A DNA stretch of 64,000 nt from Bog-756 sp963696495. GTDB lineage: Bacteria; Actinomycetota; Acidimicrobiia; Acidimicrobiales; RAAP-2. The notes under the pieces were generated by a model. It was not told the origin of the DNA, did no database searches, and was given only the letters and a program-made list of their open reading frames with translations. Of the stretch, positions 50,678 to 58,884 are shown piece after piece; within the stretch, counting starts at the first letter, position 1, and every line of letters starts with the position of its first letter. A program made the position numbers and the translations under genes. Where the stretch lies: the NCBI GenBank assembly GCA_963696495.1, contig CAVOKJ010000002.1, positions 930,001 to 994,000 on the forward strand, in the 5' to 3' direction.

Positions 50678-50800
50678 ATGGCCTGCGAGGGGGTGCTGGA
50701 AGTCACCCACTACCCGGGTACATCCATGCTGTGTGCCGAGTGTGGCACGAAGATGCTGATGCCGCCGCTACCGGGGTGGTACTCCGGTCCTACTGCATAA
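50678..50800 (+). CDS. tentative 40-residue zinc-ribbon remnant
   Basis: The frame reads FRCMACEGVLEVTHYPGTSM, then LCAECGTKMLMPPLPGWYSG. This is a C-x2-C ... C-x2-C zinc ribbon, but the only ATG falls inside the first knuckle (C-M-A-C), so the first Cys would be lost. An upstream TGA in frame blocks a longer start. It is either a broken gene or uses a start I cannot see. Confidence 0.3.
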   Translation: MACEGVLEVTHYPGTSMLCAECGTKMLMPPLPGWYSGPTA

Positions 50801-50893
50801 GCTAAGCCCACCGCCGGGCGAGGGTTGCCGTCGCTCATAGTCGTGCATTCAGGTGGGATTACTGGCATAGCGCAAGTTCGGTACGCTGCGCGC

Positions 50894-51259
50894 GTGCAAG
50901 GCAATAAGGCGGGCACCCAGCCATCGGAAGAGGCCGAACCGGATGTTCGTTTCACCTACGCCAACGAGCGTACGTTCTTGGCCTGGAACCGGACGGCCCT
51001 CGCTCTCATCGCGACCGGAGTCGCCGCGACGCAACTACTCCCCGAGTTCCATGTCACCGGCGGTCGGCGCATCCTTGGCCTCCCCATGGTTGCTCTGGGT
51101 GCCGTGGTCGCGTTCACAAGCTTCCGCCACTGGAAGGCCAATCAGCGGGCCATGCGGTGCGCTCAGCCGCTCCCCCGGTCGCGGATGCCACTGGTGCTAT
51201 CGGTGGGCATCGGCGTAGTAGCGGTCATCGCCGTCATCTTGGCTCTGATTAGTTCGTGA
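50894..51259 (+). CDS. DUF202 membrane protein
   Basis: A 121-residue protein of the YidH/DUF202 family. The conserved FTYANERTFLAWNRTALALI block leads into the first of three transmembrane helices, followed by LGLPMVALGAVVAFTSFRHW and VLSVGIGVVAVIAVILALIS. The GTG at 50894 has TACGCT 6 nt upstream and is probably leaderless. It lies 12 nt before a second DUF202 gene, as is usual for this family. Function unknown. Confidence 0.87.
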   Translation: MQGNKAGTQPSEEAEPDVRFTYANERTFLAWNRTALALIATGVAATQLLPEFHVTGGRRILGLPMVALGAVVAFTSFRHWKANQRAMRCAQPLPRSRMPLVLSVGIGVVAVIAVILALISS

Positions 51260-51271
51260 TGGGATCAACGC

Positions 51272-51604
51272 ATGAGTGGTGATGGGATCCCGGTAGAAGG
51301 AGGGCGGGATCCCGGCCTGGCCAGGGAACGAACCGAACTGGCCTGGAACCGGTCTGGGCTGGCGGTAGCGGTGACGGTGGCCATCATTGTCCGGCGCCTA
51401 TGGCCACTCTCAAGCGACGGCGCAGTGGTGGTCCTTTCACTGATCGCGTCCGGTGCCGTTGTGTGGAGCGTCGCCATGAGAATCGGGCGTTCGGCGCGGG
51501 TCCGATCCGGCGATTCGGGTGCCTTGGCCGAGTCGACCTGTCGGATGCTCACGATCGGTACCCTCATTCTCGCCGGGAGTGCCCTCGTCGTGGGGTTGCT
51601 GTAG
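51272..51604 (+). CDS. second DUF202 membrane protein
   Basis: A 110-residue partner of the preceding gene. LARERTELAWNRSGLAVAVT is the DUF202 signature (RT-LAWNR), followed by two more hydrophobic helices (GAVVVLSLIASGAVVWSVAM and MLTIGTLILAGSALVVGLL). The ATG follows the upstream stop by 12 nt, so the two are co-transcribed and may form a hetero-oligomer in the membrane. Confidence 0.85.
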   Translation: MSGDGIPVEGGRDPGLARERTELAWNRSGLAVAVTVAIIVRRLWPLSSDGAVVVLSLIASGAVVWSVAMRIGRSARVRSGDSGALAESTCRMLTIGTLILAGSALVVGLL

Positions 51605-51732
51605 TCGGGAAAGTCCAGAACGCTGGTCACACCTGCGAGTGTCCCCGTCGCATGCCTGTTGCGACCCGGAGTGTTAGCGTTCAGCGCCGGAGGGGTCGAT
51701 AAGGCACTTACTGGGCTCAAGGGGGATATTCA

Positions 51733-52527
51733 ATGATCAGGACCGTCATTAGAACGACGCTCGTCGCCAGCTTGGCCGCCGGAGGGATGATCGCGTTGAC
51801 AGCCAGCCCGGCTTCTGCAGCAAAGGTCACGATCGTTGCCGGCGCCGGCAGCAGTGCATCGTGCACCACCAACGCATCGTCCAAACTGGCACCCGCACTC
51901 AAGGACGACTGGGTTGCGTCACCCAGCGACTCCGTACCGGCTGTCGCCGCGCTGCCCAACACGCAGTTCGCATCGGCGGGGCCCGTGGTTACCTCCGCCA
52001 AGGGAACAGGCACTTGTAGCGGCACCGCCACCGATGGCACCAATGCTGCTCCCATCGTCGGGATCAAGAAGCTCACGGTGGCCACCGACCCGGCCAATCC
52101 AGGCAGCACGGCCGAAGCCACCTGCTCGGCTCTCATCGCCGGGGGTGGAAGCACCGCCTTGTTCAATACGACCATCGAATGGTCGAGTGGCAATGGTGAC
52201 AGCATCGCCAACACAACGATCACCGACTCGACGCTCACCATGGACCTTTCGCCGCTCGGATTCGAGTTCACCGGTGGAACCTCTGCCGGCTCGTTCGCAG
52301 GAGGGACGTTCACATCGGTCAGTCCTGTCACCTCAGGCCTGATAGCAGAAGTAACCCAGGCCCAGGAAACGGGAGCCCAGGCAGTGGCCGACTCCTACAC
52401 CTCCCTCGGCTGCCAGCCGACCTTGAAGGTCAAGACCAACAGCCATGGAACGACAGCCAGCCTCAAGGGTCCCAAGGGGCTCAAGGCCATCGTGATTACT
52501 GGGGGTTCGCTGACCGCGAGCGCCTGA
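51733..52527 (+). CDS. secreted protein of the small-Cys-rich group
   Basis: A 264-residue exported protein. A signal peptide (TTLVASLAAGGMIALTASPA, then SAAK) precedes a Ser/Thr/Gly-rich, probably all-beta domain with four Cys. EFTGGTSAGSFAGGTFTSVS and LKAIVITGGSLTA resemble parts of the N-terminal domain of the 34.9-kb propeller protein. An AAGGGGGA site lies 6 nt before the ATG. A perfect 15-bp stem-loop follows the stop. Function unknown. Confidence 0.75.
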   Translation: MIRTVIRTTLVASLAAGGMIALTASPASAAKVTIVAGAGSSASCTTNASSKLAPALKDDWVASPSDSVPAVAALPNTQFASAGPVVTSAKGTGTCSGTATDGTNAAPIVGIKKLTVATDPANPGSTAEATCSALIAGGGSTALFNTTIEWSSGNGDSIANTTITDSTLTMDLSPLGFEFTGGTSAGSFAGGTFTSVSPVTSGLIAEVTQAQETGAQAVADSYTSLGCQPTLKVKTNSHGTTASLKGPKGLKAIVITGGSLTASA

Positions 52528-52550
52528 ACCTCCCGCAGCGGTGGTGATGT

Positions 52551-52592
52551 CAGACAAAGGGGGTGGGGCTTTGGCCTCACCCCCTTTGTCTG
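52551..52592. terminator. 15-bp perfect stem-loop
   Basis: CAGACAAAGGGGGTG (52551-52565) pairs perfectly with CACCCCCTTTGTCTG (52578-52592) around a 12-nt loop, 23 nt after the secreted gene. The 3' side is CTCCTGG, not a U-tract. It also overlaps the end of the leftward zinc-finger relic, so it may act both ways. Confidence 0.7.
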
Positions 52593-52975
52593 CTCCTGGC
52601 AGGCCGCAAGCCCAAACGATCGCTCGGTTTCTCCACAAGTGGAGAAGTTGCGAATGCGACTAAGAGTCGGGTCCTTTCTCTGCCGGCCTGGTCCGAAGCA
52701 CGGGCGGTGAGTTCCGCGCTCCTATCCGACGCCCGACCCACGCGCCGGATCGTAGGCCAGCGATGCCTCCGTCTCCGAGCCGTTGTCCGGCGTACAGGAC
52801 TCGTTCGGTCCTGCCCCTGGAGATCGGCAGGAACCGGGCCACCGGCCCTGACGTGCGACTCCACCACATCGATGCACTGGTCAACGCAACGTGCACACAT
52901 CTGCAGGTTGGGCGGGGCCACCGATCGAAACCTGGTCTCGTAGCCGGTCGCCCCGCAGAATGAGCACGTTCGTTC
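52577..52975 (-). pseudogene. ClpX-type zinc-finger protein relic
   Basis: The minus-strand frame contains CSFCGATGYETRFRSVAPPN, then LQMCARCVDQCIDVVESHV, a C-x2-C-x19-C-x2-C finger almost identical in design to the ClpX N-terminal finger and to the finger in the 27.9-kb protein. A TAG lies just upstream in frame, a GGAGGG site is near 52990, but no ATG, GTG or TTG precedes the first Cys in this frame. The only start (GTG at 52921) begins between the two Cys pairs. After the finger the sequence is Arg-rich. Probably a broken gene. Confidence 0.5.
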
Positions 52976-52999
52976 GGGCGGTCCCTCCTATCGACGTCG

Positions 53000-53767
53000 T
53001 CACGCGTAGGTCCTTATGAGCGCCAAGACGGCATCGGTATCTGGACCAACGCCGTGCAGCGACGTGTTCGCCGGATCGGTGCGCCGTGCCGCCACTTCAC
53101 ACAGTTCGGCGGCCGGTCCGATGATCGTGGTCACCGTAGGCTCGTCGGGCAGGAGCTCCCACACCTCCCCCGATGGTGAGTCGAGACGAAGTGCCACCGG
53201 TCCGGCCATCGTCCGACCCGCCGAGCCAAACGCGTAGGGCAGGGTGCGCCAGGCCAGTCGAGCGATGAGCTTGAGCCGATCGGTGGGTTGAAGCTCGACA
53301 CCCAGTGCCTCGGCAACGTCCCCGGTGTGGATCCAGGTCTCGGCCAAGCGGGTCGTGGCCAGCGAGCGGGCCGCAAGTTCGCCCGCCACCCAATGGACCC
53401 GGGTCGAGAGATCCATCTCGTCCAGTCGGGCAAGGAGTCCCGACGCCGCTTCCATCCACCGAGTGAACAGGTCGTCAGACGATGCACCTCGTTCCCGCTC
53501 GACCATCAACGCCACGCTCTCGTCGACCGAGGACCCTCCCGCCCATCCGTCGGTGCTGTCTCCCCCACCACCAGCCCATTGCCCGGTCAGACTGGCGATG
53601 GCCATCTCGTCGGACTGGGCGAGATGGAGCACGACGTCCGAGATGCACCAGCCCTCGCATCGGGTAGGCAAGGCCCAGTCGGCGTCGAACAGGCCGTCCA
53701 GGAGTAAGCCGGTTTCTGCCTGCTGGTCGGCAACGGCCTGTACGACCGGGTCCACGGGTTCGAGCAT
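53000..53767 (-). CDS. maleylpyruvate isomerase-family (DinB-like) mycothiol-dependent enzyme
   Basis: A 255-residue protein of the MDMPI N-terminal/DinB four-helix family. WALPTRCEGWCISDVVLHLA carries the conserved metal-binding His, and TTRLAETWIHTGDVAEALGV has the second metal-binding motif (E-W-H-GD). The C-terminal domain (ALRLDSPSGEVWELLPDE, AAELCEVAARRTDPANTSL) is the MDMPI_C type. ATG at 53767 is chosen. Such proteins use mycothiol in actinobacteria; the reaction is unknown here. Confidence 0.82.
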   Translation of the reverse strand: MLEPVDPVVQAVADQQAETGLLLDGLFDADWALPTRCEGWCISDVVLHLAQSDEMAIASLTGQWAGGGGDSTDGWAGGSSVDESVALMVERERGASSDDLFTRWMEAASGLLARLDEMDLSTRVHWVAGELAARSLATTRLAETWIHTGDVAEALGVELQPTDRLKLIARLAWRTLPYAFGSAGRTMAGPVALRLDSPSGEVWELLPDEPTVTTIIGPAAELCEVAARRTDPANTSLHGVGPDTDAVLALIRTYA

Positions 53768-54242
53768 AGGTTCTGCTCTCCCGAGATGTCCCACGGCAAC
53801 TACCGACTCGACCTGACCTGCCCGACTTAGTCGAGTCCCCGGATGCCCGGTGCCTGGATGTGAGTTCGCCTATCGAGTCAGCAGGACTACCGGAGCGTTG
53901 GACGGGATCTGCGTGGTCTGTGACTGCTCTTTCGTAGGTTCAGGCTCCCGATTCCCAGTGGTGGCACCGCCAAAAAGACAACCCCGAATGCGCCGGAGGC
54001 CATCGCCGGACTCGACTTCTCGATTCTGCGAGTGTTCTTGCCCAGAGCGACCTCCTCGAGGGGAACGTAAACCATATGTCCATCGTGTTCCAAGCTCGAG
54101 GAGACGTCTGTCACGCGCGCTGCATGCGGTATCGTCCGGCCCTCGGTAGCGGCTTGCCTGCTTGCGGTTATTGCCTGCCCCCAGAACCGCACTCCTTGGC
54201 GTGTAGGCAACTGGCCCCGACGGAATCGGATGATGGCGAAAT
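53768..54242. other. intergenic stretch, no supported gene
   Basis: 475 bp between two leftward genes. Short frames on both strands lack ribosome sites. A minus-strand frame (53887-54258) contains YVPLEEVALGKNTRRIEKSS but runs into the next gene and is probably chance. Confidence 0.35.
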
Positions 54243-54860
54243 TCACGCGTTGAAGCAACTCTCCAAGAACGCGTCCAGGATCTCCATATTTCGCTTTACC
54301 TCAAGATGTCCCGTTCCGTCCTTGAAGATGTCAAGCGATGGACAGAACGCATCGGCGTCTCCGCAGAAGAAGTGCGGCGAACCTTTGACGCCACGACTTT
54401 CTCCTTCGTGCCAATCAGCTAGGACCGCCTGCTCGTCAGTGACATCGAATGAATGAACTCCCTCGGCACGAACGATGTTCGCGATTGCATCAGGATCTGA
54501 AATATCGACTCCGTCGTCAAAGAGTGCATCTCGGAGGGCCAGGCTCACTGCCTCACCCCGATTCGCATCCATCTCGTAAGCGGCGTGAACCCAGGCCAGA
54601 GCAGGAAGCGTGGTCGTCGGGAAGTGACTCGGATCGAAGCCCAGAAAGAGATCCGGCGCTACTTGTGTTCGCAGTTCCTGAACGTGCCGGGCAGTGGCGT
54701 CGGGATCAAGGGGTCCTCCGTTCACAAGCTCCAGGGGCCAGGCTCGCACATGCAGGACAACGTCTTCACGCCCCAACTGGGCCCTGCGCTCGACAACGCA
54801 ACGCAATCCGACATGCGCAAACGGGCACCAGATGTCGGCGAACACCTCAATGGTTTTCAC
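54243..54860 (-). CDS. DsbA-family oxidoreductase, HCCA-isomerase/FrnE type
   Basis: A 205-residue thioredoxin-fold protein. It begins VKTIEVFADIWCPFAHVGLR, where the single-Cys W-C-P-F active-site region is typical of 2-hydroxychromene-2-carboxylate isomerase-like and FrnE-like proteins. GVKGSPHFFCGDADAFCPSL carries the cis-Pro loop (GSPHF). The open frame extends upstream to 55208 but that part is acidic and unlike the family, so the GTG at 54860 is chosen. No signal peptide: cytoplasmic. Substrate unknown. Confidence 0.82.
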   Translation of the reverse strand: MKTIEVFADIWCPFAHVGLRCVVERRAQLGREDVVLHVRAWPLELVNGGPLDPDATARHVQELRTQVAPDLFLGFDPSHFPTTTLPALAWVHAAYEMDANRGEAVSLALRDALFDDGVDISDPDAIANIVRAEGVHSFDVTDEQAVLADWHEGESRGVKGSPHFFCGDADAFCPSLDIFKDGTGHLEVKRNMEILDAFLESCFNA

Positions 54861-55388
54861 AGCCGATGGACCAGGAGGCAGTTTTCTACTGCGAAGCGCC
54901 GGTCCAGTCGACTCAGTGGTCGAGATGAACTGCGACGGGTTGGTTTCATCTGAGCACCTCCTCAGTTGGAGGGTGACACCGTTCTGGGGTGAGAGGCAGG
55001 GCCGAAGGTCACATCTCCATGAGACGTTGGCCCATTGACTGCGACCTATGCCACCAATCCGGTCGGCGTATCGTCGGGAACCCACGGCCGTCCACCGAGC
55101 GCCAACCTCGACGACCTTATCGTCGTCGCCGGAGTCATCCTGGTTGTCCGTGGGATCCATCAGCCCAAGGTTCGGTTCGTCCAACCCTGGGGCCGATGCC
55201 GGTGTCAACTCCTGCGCCTCGACCTCATCTACATCGTTGTCCCAGCCCTGTGGGTAGGCACGATCCAGCAGATGCTCATCAGTTCGTCGAATCTCGCCTC
55301 GTCGTCAGCAATCTGGTCAGCAACGCCCGAGTTCTCTTCCACCATGGTGATCTGTTGGCCATCGACACAGGCAAGTGCGCGAATCTCC
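54861..55388. other. stretch of degenerate frames beside the recombinase relic
   Basis: Minus-strand frames here read protein-like pieces (ITMVEENSGVADQIADDEAR, then WDNDVDEVEAQEL and DPTDNQDDSGDDDKVVEVG) that switch frame at least once. They look like one acidic gene that has lost its frame, or the end of the integrated element. No start or family can be assigned. Confidence 0.35.
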
Positions 55389-55635
55389 CTATCCACCATT
55401 CTGGGTTTTCCATCGCTCCAGTTGGTCGGCGATGAAAGACTTGACGTGCTCACGACTAATCCGATCGATCTGCGTGGGCAATGCCAACTCGAACCAGATA
55501 GTCCCGTCAGAGTCTCAGTGCCTCTATGCAACTCTTGATCGCCTTCGCCGAGCGATTTCGAACCCGAAGACTCAGCTCGAATCCCCGCTCAAGTTCAGCC
55601 AGATCGTCAATCGCCAGCTCCACCACCGAGGTCAT
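55389..55635 (-). pseudogene. N-terminal relic of a tyrosine recombinase (integrase)
   Basis: ATG at 55635 opens MTSVVELAIDDLAELERGFE, then LSLRVRNRSAKAIKSCIEAL, ending in TGA at 55507. Another frame supplies DYLVRVG, and a third PTQIDRISREHVKSFIADQL then ERWKTQNGG to TAG at 55389. Together they match the SAM-like core-binding domain of phage-type integrases. At least two frameshifts are needed and the catalytic C-terminal domain (R-H-R-Y) is absent. It lies 100 bp from the 3' end of tRNA-Val, the usual place for such an integrase. Confidence 0.6.
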
Positions 55636-55734
55636 GAGCCAATTGCATGGGCCGCCGGCGCGTTATCCGCTCAGTCGCACTTATCGGCTGTCGAAGCGCC
55701 GTGCAACGCCAAATCTCACCATAGGCCCAACTCG

Positions 55735-55808
55735 TGGGCGCTATCGGACTCGAACCGATGACCTGCTGGTTGTAAGCCAGCTGCTCTAACCAACTGAGCT
55801 AAACGCCC
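55735..55808 (-). tRNA. tRNA-Val (anticodon TAC)
   Basis: 74 nt on the minus strand. The acceptor stem GGGCGTT pairs with AGCGCCC (one G-U pair), the D arm reads GCTCAGTTGGTTAGAGC, the anticodon loop is CTTACAA in a 5-bp GCTGG/CCAGC stem, and the T loop is TTCGAGT. Discriminator is A; CCA is not encoded. The 3' end faces the accessory region and the integrase relic, so it is a plausible attachment site. Confidence 0.95.
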
Positions 55809-55869
55809 GATGACGGTCCCGGCCTGCCGGGGACCCAAGCGTACGGTAGTTCCGCACCGGTGGCGCTCG

Positions 55870-57963
55870 TCAGGGCGATGCGACGCCTGTGACCGGGGCG
55901 TTGAGTCCCCGTGACGCCAGGGACGCGAAATAGCTGGCGTCACCGTAGGAATACACGGATCCATCGGATGCCGCCAGCCAGTATCCGTGGCCACCGGGCG
56001 AACCGGCCAGGCTGATCACCGGAGAGGCCGTCGTGATGCCCTGTCCGGGAACGGATCCGAGGTAGCCGGCGTCGCCGAAGGTGAAGACCCCACCGTCTGC
56101 GGCGACCAACCAGTACCCTTCACCGTTCGGGGTCGCGGCCATGCCGGTGATCGGGCGATTCAGACGGGTGGCGCCCAGGGAGCCGTGGAATTTGGCGCTG
56201 CCGAAGGAGAAGATGCCACCGTCGGCCGCCACCAGCCAGTAGCCGCCGCCGTCCGGGGTGGCGGCCATGCCCACCACCGGCTGGTTCAGACGGGTGGCGC
56301 CCAGGGAGCCGTGGAATTTGGCGTTGCCGAAGGAGAAGATGCCACCGTCGGCCGCCACCAGCCAGTAGCCGCCGCCGTCCGGGGTGGCGGCCATGCCCAC
56401 CACCGGCTGGTTCAGACGGGTGGCGCCCAGGGAGCCGTGGAATTTGGCGTTGCCGAAGGAGAAGATGCCACCGTCGGCCGCCACCTCCCAGTAACCGCCG
56501 CCGTCCGGGGTGGCGGCCATGCCCACCACCGGCTGGTTCAGACGGGTGGCGCCCAGGGAGCCGTGGAATTTGGCCTGACCGAGCGTGAAGATGCCACCGT
56601 CGGCCGCGGTCAGGTACAGGGACTGGGAGGAAGATGGGAACACCATCTGCTCGACGAGGGGCTGGAAGGTCCCCTGGGTACCCACCAAGGAGGCTCCCAC
56701 CGCCCAGCACTCGGTCGCCTGGAGGCAGGTCACCGACCCGAGGAGGCTGATGGCCGTCACCGACGGCGTCGGGTCGATCGACCATGCGCTGCCGTCCCAC
56801 TGCTCGATGAAGGAGCTGGGCTGGAACTGCGACCCGCCCCCACCGCCGAAGGGCCCGGCCGAACCGACGGCCCAGCACTGTTGTGCACTGAGGCAGGAGA
56901 CCCCGTTGAGGATGCTGCCCACACCGACCGGGGGGGCTGCGCTCGCCACCACCGACCACGTCGATCCATCCCAGTGCTGCATGAGTGTCGCGTCCGCCGT
57001 GCCGCTGCTGCCCGTGGTCGAGCCCGACGCCCAGCAGTCCGAGGCGGTGACGCAGGTGACGCCGGTCAGGTAGGCCCCCTCCGGGCTGACCGCCTCGAAC
57101 CCGGGGACCACCGACCAGGCCGTGCCGTCCCAGTGCTCGATGAGTCCCTGGTCCCCGACGGCCGCCGGCCAGATGGGAAGGAAGTTCGGGTTCTGTTGCA
57201 CCGCACCGGCCGCTCCGACCGCCCAGCAGTCCGAGGCGGAGACACAAGAGACGGCGTCGAGCTGGTCGTAGGTCTGGCCGGACGAGGGAGCGGCCACGAT
57301 CGACCACTGGCTGCCGTTCCACTGCTCGATCAGCGAGTTGAGCGCCCCGCCGTTCTGGTCGGTGGAGAAGCCGACCGCCCAGCAGTCCGAGGACGAGGTG
57401 CAGCTGACGCCCTCGAGGAACGCGCCCACTGCACCGCTCGGGGTGGGACTGGGGACAACGTTCCACGAGGACCCGTCCCACTGCTCGACGGCGGTTCCGG
57501 TCGACGAACCTCCCGAGGGGCTGGTGACGCCTCCGACCGCCCAGCAGTCCGATCCGCTGACACAGGTCACGGCGAAGAACGCAGCACCGCCGGCGCCGTC
57601 GGGGGTGGGCGTCGGGACGACCGACCAGGCGGATCCGTTCCACTCCTCGGCCAGCGGTGTCGGGGGCCCGCTGTTGCCCAGCGTGGCCCCGACCGACCAG
57701 CACTCGAACGCATTGGCACAAGCCGATCCGAGCAGGATGTTGTTGGCGCTGCCCGCGGCATCGCCGGCACTCGCGGGGACGATGCCCCACGAAGGTGACG
57801 CGGTGGCGGCGGCCGGGTCTGCGGGCCAGACCACGGTGACGACGGTCACGACCGTCACGATGGCGGCGGCACACAGGACCCCGGCCCTCCGCACCAATGC
57901 CCTGCGCCGATGCCGACCCCCGTAGAGGTGCACGGGTCTGCCCCCGAAGGGCATTTCGACCAT
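55870..57963 (-). CDS. large secreted protein: WAVG-type repeats plus GYWLVA repeats
   Basis: A 697-residue exported protein. A basic head and hydrophobic segment (VLCAAAIVTVVTVVTVVWPA) form a signal or anchor. The N-terminal half holds about seven repeats with SCVSASDCWAVGAAG and LIEQWNGSQWSIV phrases, each with two Cys (likely disulfides), as in secreted cysteine-paired propeller proteins. The C-terminal part has five or six 42-residue repeats of the form GGYWLVAADGGIFSFGNAKF, then HGSLGATRLNQPVVGMAATP. The start ATG 57963 is chosen (57954 is close); the frame extends to 58170. Related to the 7.4-kb protein by its C-terminal repeats. Function unknown. Confidence 0.83.
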   Translation of the reverse strand: MVEMPFGGRPVHLYGGRHRRRALVRRAGVLCAAAIVTVVTVVTVVWPADPAAATASPSWGIVPASAGDAAGSANNILLGSACANAFECWSVGATLGNSGPPTPLAEEWNGSAWSVVPTPTPDGAGGAAFFAVTCVSGSDCWAVGGVTSPSGGSSTGTAVEQWDGSSWNVVPSPTPSGAVGAFLEGVSCTSSSDCWAVGFSTDQNGGALNSLIEQWNGSQWSIVAAPSSGQTYDQLDAVSCVSASDCWAVGAAGAVQQNPNFLPIWPAAVGDQGLIEHWDGTAWSVVPGFEAVSPEGAYLTGVTCVTASDCWASGSTTGSSGTADATLMQHWDGSTWSVVASAAPPVGVGSILNGVSCLSAQQCWAVGSAGPFGGGGGSQFQPSSFIEQWDGSAWSIDPTPSVTAISLLGSVTCLQATECWAVGASLVGTQGTFQPLVEQMVFPSSSQSLYLTAADGGIFTLGQAKFHGSLGATRLNQPVVGMAATPDGGGYWEVAADGGIFSFGNAKFHGSLGATRLNQPVVGMAATPDGGGYWLVAADGGIFSFGNAKFHGSLGATRLNQPVVGMAATPDGGGYWLVAADGGIFSFGSAKFHGSLGATRLNRPITGMAATPNGEGYWLVAADGGVFTFGDAGYLGSVPGQGITTASPVISLAGSPGGHGYWLAASDGSVYSYGDASYFASLASRGLNAPVTGVASP
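56161..56586. repeat. 126-bp near-identical tandem repeats
   Basis: The word CAGACGGGTGGCGCCCAGGG begins units at 56161, 56287, 56413 and 56539, with exact 126-bp spacing and almost no differences between units. Each encodes 42 residues of the surface protein. The high identity points to recent unequal crossing-over or gene conversion and to variable copy number. Confidence 0.9.
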
Positions 57964-58093
57964 TCCGGAGTGTGTCAGTTTCTGCCAACCCTCAGGTGGA
58001 TGGCACCCGGTGGAGGGGCCCGGGTGGTCGGGAGCACCGGTGGGCGGGGGCTCGAGGGCCGGTGCCGGGTTCACGAGGTCCGACGTTCGGCAC

Positions 58094-58837
58094 TCAGCCC
58101 GGTGACACCACCCCCAACAGGTCACCCAGGAGCTCCGGGGTGGCAGCGGCGACCGGGGTGCGCCGCTCATCGTGCTCGAGGGTCACCAGCTCCCGGCCGG
58201 CCGACTCCCCCACCACCGCCCCCGCCTCGGTACAGATCAACATGCCGCCCAGATAGTCCCAACTGCCGAGGGACGACCCGCCGACCACCGCGTAGCCGTC
58301 CAGCACACCCTCGGCCACCGCACAGAGATCGAGAGCGGCCGAACCGAGGCTCCGGTACTGGTTCCAGCCGAGATAGCGCGGGGGGTAGCCGGAGAAGCCG
58401 ACGATGGCGTCGCCCAGTGCCCGGCACGTGGACGCCCGGATGGCGATGCCGTCACGATGGGCACCGCCTCCCCTCGTGGCGTGGAACCTGACGCCTGATG
58501 CCTGATTGACCACGAGGGACACACGCGGGCCGGACTCGTCCACGGCACAAAGACTGGTGGCGAACCACGGGATGCCCCGGGCCGCGTTGGTGGACCCGTC
58601 GACCGGATCGAGGACCACCACCACCGGGAGGTCGGCCCGGTGGGAGCCAGACTCCTCCGACATGACACCGAGCCCGGCCCCGTCCAGCACGGCCAGCGCG
58701 GCTTCATCGGCGGCGAGGTCGGATCGGTACTGCCCGGCCCTCGTCCCGGCGAGCCCCCAGTCCTCGAGCTCGGCCAGGGAGCGGCCGACCGCGTCAGCGG
58801 CGGCGTCGAGCACCTCGAGCAGGCCTTCGTCGTCCAT
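58094..58837 (-). CDS. inositol monophosphatase-family phosphatase
   Basis: A 247-residue Mg-dependent phosphatase. The metal-site motifs are present: EES (residues 61-63), DPVDGSTN (77-84) and SWDYLGGMLICTEAGA near the end. Substrates of the family include inositol-1-phosphate, histidinol phosphate and 3'-phosphoadenosine 5'-phosphate; the sequence alone does not choose. ATG at 58837 is preceded by TAACGT at 6 nt, so it is probably leaderless. Divergent from the next gene. Confidence 0.9.
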   Translation of the reverse strand: MDDEGLLEVLDAAADAVGRSLAELEDWGLAGTRAGQYRSDLAADEAALAVLDGAGLGVMSEESGSHRADLPVVVVLDPVDGSTNAARGIPWFATSLCAVDESGPRVSLVVNQASGVRFHATRGGGAHRDGIAIRASTCRALGDAIVGFSGYPPRYLGWNQYRSLGSAALDLCAVAEGVLDGYAVVGGSSLGSWDYLGGMLICTEAGAVVGESAGRELVTLEHDERRTPVAAATPELLGDLLGVVSPG

Positions 58838-58884
58838 CCTTCGACGTTACCGGAGCACGCTGGGACCGGTAGGCTGTTGCTCCT

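Noticed and set aside
53887..54258. 123-codon minus-strand frame
   Set aside because: Overlaps the end of the DsbA-like gene, has no ribosome site and lacks family-like segments.
56161..56586. Possible CRISPR array because of regular repeats
   Set aside because: Units are 126 bp, coding and near identical throughout, with no short repeat-spacer alternation and no cas genes.
55987..57798. 603-codon plus-strand frame with regular repeats
   Set aside because: The apparent repeats mirror the 126-bp units of the true minus-strand gene; no start context or motif supports it.
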